A DNA stretch of 58,662 nt from Acinetobacter lwoffii (GTDB taxonomy: Bacteria; Pseudomonadota; Gammaproteobacteria; Pseudomonadales; Moraxellaceae), in NCBI RefSeq assembly GCF_002321025.1, contig NZ_DCLL01000049.1, positions 1-58,662 of the forward strand. Direction: 5' to 3'. The notes under the pieces are model-generated. The model worked only from the letters and a program-made list of their open reading frames with translations, had not been told where the DNA came from and ran no database searches. Made by a program: the position numbers and the translations under genes. This document shows, in pieces, positions 58,656 through 58,662 of this stretch. Every line of letters starts with the position of its first letter. The stretch's first letter is position 1.

Positions 58656-58662
58656 CGAATAA

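Noticed and set aside
58588..58662. 24-codon frame with GAGG upstream at the right edge
   Set aside because: Its second half lies inside a minus-strand terminator hairpin, and the composition is that of the hairpin. Probably chance.

Overview
The window reads as an ordinary chromosomal segment of an Acinetobacter species (Gammaproteobacteria, Moraxellaceae). The anchors are an AbOmpA-type OmpA of 356 residues, a moderate to low G+C content with AT-rich intergenic spacers, the rplM-rpsI-sspA-sspB block, the pdxA-rsmA-apaH block and many typical Acinetobacter hypothetical proteins. I see no rRNA, tRNA, CRISPR array, prophage or complete insertion sequence.

Layout, left to right. 1-6 kb: minus-strand single genes (rraB-like, a DUF4041-like coiled-coil membrane protein, rluA, a SIMPL protein, small membrane proteins, a KTSC protein, a 47-residue zinc ribbon). 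6.0-6.5 kb: an AT-rich orphan gene with a PD-(D/E)XK-like motif, placed between two copies of the acnD terminator region. 6.7-12 kb: acnD away from any prp genes, and a multicopper oxidase with a Crp-type palindrome in front. 12-26 kb: housekeeping and transport (ygfZ, Sel1 protein, AEC transporter, Old Yellow Enzyme, OprB porin, mutM-ppiC, mscL, typA, xanP-like, rsmC, lysP-like). 26-32.6 kb: a C39-like protein lacking its cysteine, ompA, a lone pseudopilin, a thiolase, a VOC gene broken by a stop codon, and cysI with a DUF934 gene. 32.9-38.8 kb: an acyl-CoA metabolism island (CaiB-type CoA transferase, AraC regulator, thiolase, FadB-like multifunctional enzyme). 39-47 kb: GNAT and methyltransferase pair, TrhA, an MHS transporter, a tail-anchored protein, a metallophosphoesterase, a phospholipase D/ClsC-like lipoprotein and a PlsC-like acyltransferase. 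47.5-52.5 kb: a 43-residue membrane peptide, hflX, lrgAB-like genes and four tandem DUF2147 paralogues. 52.5-58.7 kb: pdxA-rsmA-apaH, rplM-rpsI, sspA-sspB and a tail-anchored hypothetical protein.

Functional units visible from gene order: mutM-ppiC (overlapping), rsmC-lysP (overlapping), cysI-DUF934 (overlapping, assimilatory sulfite reduction), methyltransferase-GNAT (overlapping), thiolase-FadB (11-base gap), lrgA-lrgB, pdxA-rsmA-apaH, rplM-rpsI and sspA-sspB-hypothetical. Most convergent gene pairs share a bidirectional intrinsic terminator.

The parts most worth a second look are the PD-(D/E)XK-like gene between duplicated terminator sequences, the four-copy DUF2147 array with an invariant CxxC and operator-like inverted repeats upstream, and several small or tail-anchored membrane proteins with no recognised role. 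Functional calls come from reading the translations and recalling family motifs; no database search was run.
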